From: Oribacterium sp. NK2B42 | Lineage (GTDB): Bacteria > Bacillota > Clostridia > Lachnospirales > Lachnospiraceae | DNA: 64,000 nucleotides | Assembly: GCF_000424445.1 (NCBI RefSeq) | Contig: NZ_AUJX01000003.1 | Location: 1 to 64,000 of the forward strand | Direction: 5' to 3' | Translations under genes and position numbers: made by a program | The notes under the pieces: generated by a model | Databases searched by the model: none | Told to the model about the DNA's origin: nothing | Seen by the model: only the letters and a program-made list of their open reading frames with translations | Shown: in pieces, positions 62,586 through 64,000 of the stretch | How positions within the stretch are numbered: the stretch's first letter is position 1 | Layout: each line of letters starts with the position of its first letter

Positions 62586-63713
62586 ATGGCTAGAAAAGGT
62601 GAAAACATCTACAAAAGAAAGGATGGACGGTGGGAAGCCAGATATATCATTGGCCGCTATGCAAACGGACGGGCAAAATATCGGTCTGTTTATGCATTGA
62701 GTTACTCGGAAGTTAAGAAGAAACGTCAGGACGAAATGCTCAAGATGGCAGACATGAACTATGAAGGCCAACCTAAAGCAGGAACGGTTGAAACCGTTGC
62801 AAAGGCATGGATCAAGGACAGCTCCCACAAGTGGAAGGAATCCACCAAATGCCGCTATCAGGAAAAGCTGGGCATCTACATTCTGCCGCATTTTGGAAAG
62901 CGTGAGTTTTCCGACATCAGCACAGCGGAAATTGAATCCTTTATATCTATGATTCAGACAGAAGGAATGACGGGCAGAAAACCAGTCGGTGCCGGCACAG
63001 CCAGGTCTGTGCTGACAGTTTTTAAGCAGATACGGCTCCATGCGCTCAAAATGGATTATCAGGTACGCTTTAACCCGGAGTGCATTGTAGTCAGATCGCA
63101 GAAGGCAGAAATAAAGGTATTTTCTGAAGCAGAGGAGAAGAAACTTGTTGCCGAGTTAAAATCCGATACTGATGAGACGGATGTAGGATTTCTCACCTGT
63201 CTGTTTACGGGCATCCGCGTCGGCGAACTTTGCGCTTTGAACTGTGACAATATAGATCTGGAGAGTAGAGTAATCCGTATCCGTGCCACCATGCAGCGCC
63301 TTCCGGATCATAGCGGAGGAGATAAAAAGACGAAGGTCACGATAAGTAAACCGAAAAGTGAATGCTCAATTCGGGATATACCCATAAATAAAGAACTTTT
63401 AGAAGTGCTCCGCAGGTTTTACAAACCCGGAGCATTTCTGTTGACCGGCGATAAGGAGAAATTTGTAGAGCCAAAGACTATGGAGAACCGTTTTAAGAGC
63501 ATCCTTAAGAAATGTGACTTGAAGCCAGTCGGTGTCCACAGCACCAGACATACTTTTGCATCCCGTTGCATTGAGAGGGGGATGGACCCCAAGACCTTAT
63601 CAGAGATCCTCGGTCACGCAAATGTGGCTACCACGCTCAATACATACGTCCATAGTAACAAGAAGAGTAAAGAGGACGGAGTGAATATGCTCTCAGATTT
63701 ATTCTCCGTATAG
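62586..63713 (+). CDS. Tyrosine recombinase/integrase
   Basis: A 375-residue site-specific recombinase. It has an N-terminal arm-binding part (KRKDGRWEARYIIGRYANGR), a SAM-like core-binding domain (about 60-160) and a catalytic domain. Catalytic residues: Arg in CLFTGIRVGELCALN (about 209), HSTRHTF (His and Arg, about 317-321), GHANVATT (His, about 344) and Tyr in NTYVHS (about 354). It may integrate the conjugative element. Alternatively it belongs to the following polysaccharide-type locus, since similar recombinases sit at the head of such loci in Lachnospiraceae. ATG 62586 follows GGAAAGGAGA. Confidence 0.92.
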   Translation: MARKGENIYKRKDGRWEARYIIGRYANGRAKYRSVYALSYSEVKKKRQDEMLKMADMNYEGQPKAGTVETVAKAWIKDSSHKWKESTKCRYQEKLGIYILPHFGKREFSDISTAEIESFISMIQTEGMTGRKPVGAGTARSVLTVFKQIRLHALKMDYQVRFNPECIVVRSQKAEIKVFSEAEEKKLVAELKSDTDETDVGFLTCLFTGIRVGELCALNCDNIDLESRVIRIRATMQRLPDHSGGDKKTKVTISKPKSECSIRDIPINKELLEVLRRFYKPGAFLLTGDKEKFVEPKTMENRFKSILKKCDLKPVGVHSTRHTFASRCIERGMDPKTLSEILGHANVATTLNTYVHSNKKSKEDGVNMLSDLFSV

Positions 63714-63816
63714 AAAATGGTCAGATAAGCCAGAAATGCTTATAAATTCAGCATTCCTTAGCCCTGTTTATAGAAATTAATAGATTTGCGAAAATAAAGC
63801 GAAAGGTGTTTGAAAG

Positions 63817-64000
63817 TTGGATTATATTATAGTGCAAGCCGGTGGAAAGGGAACCCGGTTGGAATATTTGACGCAGAATAAACCCAAAGCATTGGTGCCA
63901 GTAGACAATCTACCGATGTTGTTCTATTTATTCAAGAAATACCCGGATAAGAGATTTGTGGTAATAGCTGATTATAAGAAAGAGGTGATGCGTGAGTACC
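63817..64000 (+). CDS. Sugar-phosphate nucleotidyltransferase, partial
   Basis: Start of an NTP-transferase: IIVQAGGKGTRLEYLTQNKP and KALVPVDNLPMLFYLFKKYP show the family G-G-x-G-T-R-L loop and the catalytic K-x-L-x-P-V. Such enzymes make NDP-sugars or CDP-alcohols for surface polysaccharides. The likely start is TTG 63817 after GAAAGG (63801-63806). The gene runs off the window end. Its exact substrate cannot be told from 61 codons. Confidence 0.82.
   Translation, partial: MDYIIVQAGGKGTRLEYLTQNKPKALVPVDNLPMLFYLFKKYPDKRFVVIADYKKEVMREY

Noticed and set aside
29571-63816. attL/attR direct repeat of the conjugative element
   Set aside because: By eye I found no direct repeat longer than chance between the lysS flank and the regions before or after the recombinase; no att site is called.

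Overview
The window reads as a chromosome segment from a low-to-mid GC Firmicute of the family Lachnospiraceae, most like Butyrivibrio or a close relative. The evidence is the gene neighbourhoods (secG-rnr-smpB, hprK-murB-rapZ-whiA-HPr, dusB-greA-lysS), a T-box in front of pheST, strong AGGAGG-type ribosome sites, and a Tn1549/CTn-type conjugative element of the kind common in gut and rumen Clostridia. The genus is an inference; no rRNA or tRNA gene lies in the window.

Region 1 (1-29570) is chromosomal core. It starts with the 3' end of a TnpB gene whose element abuts hisF. hisF and hisI follow, then a Nudix hydrolase, a spermidine-synthase-like methyltransferase, a PHP-type histidinol phosphatase and a MATE exporter with a possible leader peptide. 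Next are a T-box plus pheST, and on the minus strand secG-rnr-smpB, a 63-residue ORF and a CheY-like receiver. murI (minus) diverges from hprK-murB-rapZ-whiA and an HPr/Crh-like protein that lacks the phosphoryl-accepting histidine. dnaE, pfkA, a DUF6145-like gene, dusB, greA and lysS complete the block. Three kinds of non-coding repeats are scattered here: GC-rich palindromes with core CCACCGGGGACGGTTCTC, including a perfect 56-bp palindrome and a 38-bp tandem array before dnaE; 108-bp and 53-bp arrays that share a TGACTCA motif; and short tandem runs. Several core proteins carry lineage-specific changes: low-complexity inserts in MurB and the methyltransferase, and a short WhiA.

Region 2 (about 29.6-62.2 kb) is an integrative conjugative element inserted just downstream of lysS. 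Its left part holds small ORFs, ParA, ParB, a RepA-like initiator, a membrane protein and a zinc-ribbon protein. The middle is a type IV secretion system: PcfB, VirD4-type coupling ATPase, Maff2 pilin-like, VirB6-like, PrgI/VirB3-like, VirB4, an M23+NlpC/P60 hydrolase, a DUF4315-like protein and a CD1107/DUF4366-like surface protein. The right part holds topoisomerase III, DUF5688, a HigBA/RelE-type toxin-antitoxin pair with a palindromic operator, a ~2960-residue methylase/SNF2-helicase polyprotein, and a nucleotidyltransferase-domain protein. I see no relaxase. Two observations stand out. Four soluble proteins of the element end in a shared SLxxRLxxKKxxV motif, a candidate secretion tag. A complete TnpV gene with its own ribosome site is nested in another frame inside the giant polyprotein gene.

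Region 3 (62.2-64 kb) has an AT-rich intergenic stretch with an inverted repeat, a tyrosine recombinase, and the start of a sugar-nucleotidyltransferase gene. This could be the right end of the conjugative element or the start of a polysaccharide locus with its own recombinase.
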